NCBI GenBank assembly: GCA_903834675.1
Contig: CAILKC010000419.1
Location: 1 to 17,971 of the forward strand
DNA length: 17,971 nucleotides
Direction of reading: 5' to 3'
Origin: an uncultured Victivallales bacterium
Lineage (GTDB): Bacteria > Verrucomicrobiota > Lentisphaeria > Oligosphaerales > JAFGRS01
Shown here: positions 15,881-17,971 of the stretch, piece by piece
Numbering within the stretch: the stretch's first letter is position 1
How the letters are laid out: each line of letters begins with the position of its first letter
Notes under the pieces: generated by a model
Databases searched by the model: none
The model's input: only the letters and a program-made list of their open reading frames with translations
What the model was told of the DNA's origin: nothing
Made by a program: the position numbers and the translations under genes

Positions 15881-16528
15881 ATGCAGACACCGACGCAGAA
15901 GAGATTCACGCTGATTGAGTTGCTGGTGGTGATTGCCATCATCGCCATCCTGGCTGCGATGCTGCTGCCGGCCTTGGCAAAGGCCCGGGAGAAGGCCCGC
16001 CAGAGCAACTGTCTGTCGAACGTGAAACAGATCGGCTTGAGCATCCTGATGTACGCGGATGACAATCGTGAGGTACTGTGCCGCCCTTGGGACGACGTCC
16101 GTCCGGCTTCATACACCCCTCCAGGCTACACCACCGCCAGCAACTACATCACCTGGGCTGACAGAATGCGGACGTACATCAACAACGACCTGGTCTTCCA
16201 GTGCCCCAGCCAGCAGTACACGCAGGCCCAGATGGCCTATACTACGTTCCCGTTTGCCTACTACTACAACATGAACAGCACCGACAACGGGTGCAGCTTT
16301 CGGGCCATCGGTGCGATCAAGGTTCCGAGCAACTTCATCGGGGTCGCCGACGGTTGGGGCACCATGGACTACTCCCAAACGGCCACCGTCCACACCAACT
16401 GGTACATGACCAACACGACCGTCCGGCGTCACAACAACGGCGCAAGCTTCCTGTTCATGGACGGCCACGCGGCGTGGAGTAACACCGTTACGGACTCTCA
16501 GTGGACCGCGGCAGCGGATCCCGACTGA
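15881..16528 (+). CDS. Type II secretion-like pseudopilin with H-X9-DG domain (copy 3)
   Basis: The predicted 215-aa protein starts [17 protein letters not shown], with Arg where Gly is usual before the cleavage site. It has a hydrophobic helix ending [10 protein letters not shown] and H-X9-DG (RRHNNG to MDGH). The ATG at 15881 has AAAGGA eight bases upstream. Its body ([21 protein letters not shown] and [11 protein letters not shown]) resembles the copy at 17249-17938 ([21 protein letters not shown]). Its first 126 bases are nearly identical to those of the next gene (16579). It is the first of three tandem pseudopilins and is probably exported and membrane-anchored through the helix. Confidence 0.9.
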   Translation: MQTPTQKRFTLIELLVVIAIIAILAAMLLPALAKAREKARQSNCLSNVKQIGLSILMYADDNREVLCRPWDDVRPASYTPPGYTTASNYITWADRMRTYINNDLVFQCPSQQYTQAQMAYTTFPFAYYYNMNSTDNGCSFRAIGAIKVPSNFIGVADGWGTMDYSQTATVHTNWYMTNTTVRRHNNGASFLFMDGHAAWSNTVTDSQWTAAADPD

Positions 16529-16578
16529 GGGACAGCCGCAGCACCCAAGAGGGCTGAGGCAAGGCAAGGAGTGAAGCC

Positions 16579-17181
<603 letters not shown>

Positions 17182-17248
17182 GAGGTGTCGTCGGCGGATT
17201 TTTCCCAGGCCAGAACGGAGTCTCGAGTATAACGCGAAAGGGCTGACC

Positions 17249-17938
17249 ATGAAAGCACGTACGGGCAGGCGCTTCACACTGATCGAGTTGCTGGTGGTGA
17301 TTGCTATCATCGCCATCCTGGCTGCCATGCTGCTGCCGGCCTTGGCCAAGGCGCGGGACAAGGCGCGCACCGCCTCCTGTTTGAGCAACGTCAAGCAGCT
17401 TAACCTGGGCGTTCTCATGTACGCACAGGACTACAACGACACGCTCTGCACCAAGTGGGCGTCGTCCACCCACACACCGGTTGGGTACACCATGTCGACA
17501 AGCTACGTGACCTGGGCGGAGCTCCTCCGGACTTACATCAACAACGACCAGGCCTTCCAATGCCCTGCCTACACCCAGACGCAGGCGACGCAGCCCTACA
17601 ACTCCTTCCCGTGTGTCTATAATTACAACGGCGCGGCGCCCTCACCGGCAACCGACACCGGAACCGCAGGTCTGGACTGGTGCACGATGTCGCAGATTGG
17701 CTCGCCGTCGACGATGGTGCTGTTGTATGACGGCTGGACCATGGACACCTGGTGGATTGCCGCCAACCAAGCGGCCCTGGTTAGTGGTCAGCCTGGCACG
17801 ACCCCTTGGACTGCCGCCAATTGGCAGATCGTGCGTCGCCACAATGATAGCGTCAATGCTGGCTTTGTGGACGGGCACGGCGACCGGCTCGCCTCTGCCA
17901 CACCCAGCTTGTTCACGCGTGCCTCCGACCCGAACTGA
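17249..17938 (+). CDS. Type II secretion-like pseudopilin with H-X9-DG domain (copy 5)
   Basis: The predicted 229-aa protein starts [17 protein letters not shown]. The leader has only AAAGGG about nine bases before the ATG at 17249, weaker than its neighbours. The central part ([21 protein letters not shown]) pairs it with copy 3. The C-terminal H-X9-DG reads RRHNDS to VDGH, and the end RASDPN recalls copy 3's AAADPD. The paired CP and Tyr/Asn-rich regions suggest the same fold with a varied surface. It is complete, ending 33 bp before the window edge, so further copies may follow. Confidence 0.9.
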   Translation: MKARTGRRFTLIELLVVIAIIAILAAMLLPALAKARDKARTASCLSNVKQLNLGVLMYAQDYNDTLCTKWASSTHTPVGYTMSTSYVTWAELLRTYINNDQAFQCPAYTQTQATQPYNSFPCVYNYNGAAPSPATDTGTAGLDWCTMSQIGSPSTMVLLYDGWTMDTWWIAANQAALVSGQPGTTPWTAANWQIVRRHNDSVNAGFVDGHGDRLASATPSLFTRASDPN

Positions 17939-17971
17939 CCTCAGAACCCCCGACGGGTCCTGCGGACGGCG

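Overview
The window is GC-rich throughout, with dense protein-coding DNA broken by repeat-filled gaps. The strongest taxonomic clue is five pseudopilin-like genes. Each begins with an [28 protein letters not shown] helix and ends with an H-X9-DG motif. Such families are heavily expanded in the PVC group, above all in Lentisphaerota (Victivallis-like) and to a lesser degree in Planctomycetes and Verrucomicrobia. The UroD-like enzyme, the DUF362 protein, the GH20 hydrolase and the TIM-barrel sugar epimerase also fit a polysaccharide-degrading member of that group. The phylum is an inference from gene content only.

Layout. Positions 1-424 hold three 63-bp tandem repeats and a probable promoter. 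Positions 425-2028 (+) hold a sugar-phosphate isomerase/epimerase-like gene and a PhnP-like metallo-beta-lactamase-fold gene. Positions 2125-4928 (-) hold two paralogous pseudopilins and an exported coiled-coil/HEAT-like protein. Between the two pseudopilins sits a 263-bp palindromic element with 15-bp terminal inverted repeats and a 9-bp direct repeat on each side, the appearance of a MITE. Positions 4929-5627 are non-coding and contain the first copy of a structured 220-bp dispersed repeat. Positions 5628-9940 (+) hold a DUF362 protein and a large exported GH20 glycoside hydrolase.

Positions 10138-15384 (+) look like one operon: aroA, a fused aroK-aroB, a UroD/MtaA-superfamily gene and an alanine dehydrogenase-like gene. 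The first three are joined by ATGA stop/start overlaps. AroA, AroK and AroB are three steps of the shikimate pathway, so the core makes chorismate precursors; the role of the last two genes is not obvious. Positions 15385-15880 are non-coding and carry the second copy of the 220-bp repeat. Positions 15881-17938 (+) hold three more pseudopilins in tandem.

Points most worth checking: the MITE-like element; the structured dispersed repeat next to both pseudopilin clusters; near-identical 5' cassettes on otherwise divergent pseudopilin genes; Asn at the catalytic Asp270 position of the alanine dehydrogenase; and Asp for His in the metal motif of the MBL-fold protein. I found no rRNA, tRNA, CRISPR array or transposase gene, and no clear evidence of a new defence or secretion system.
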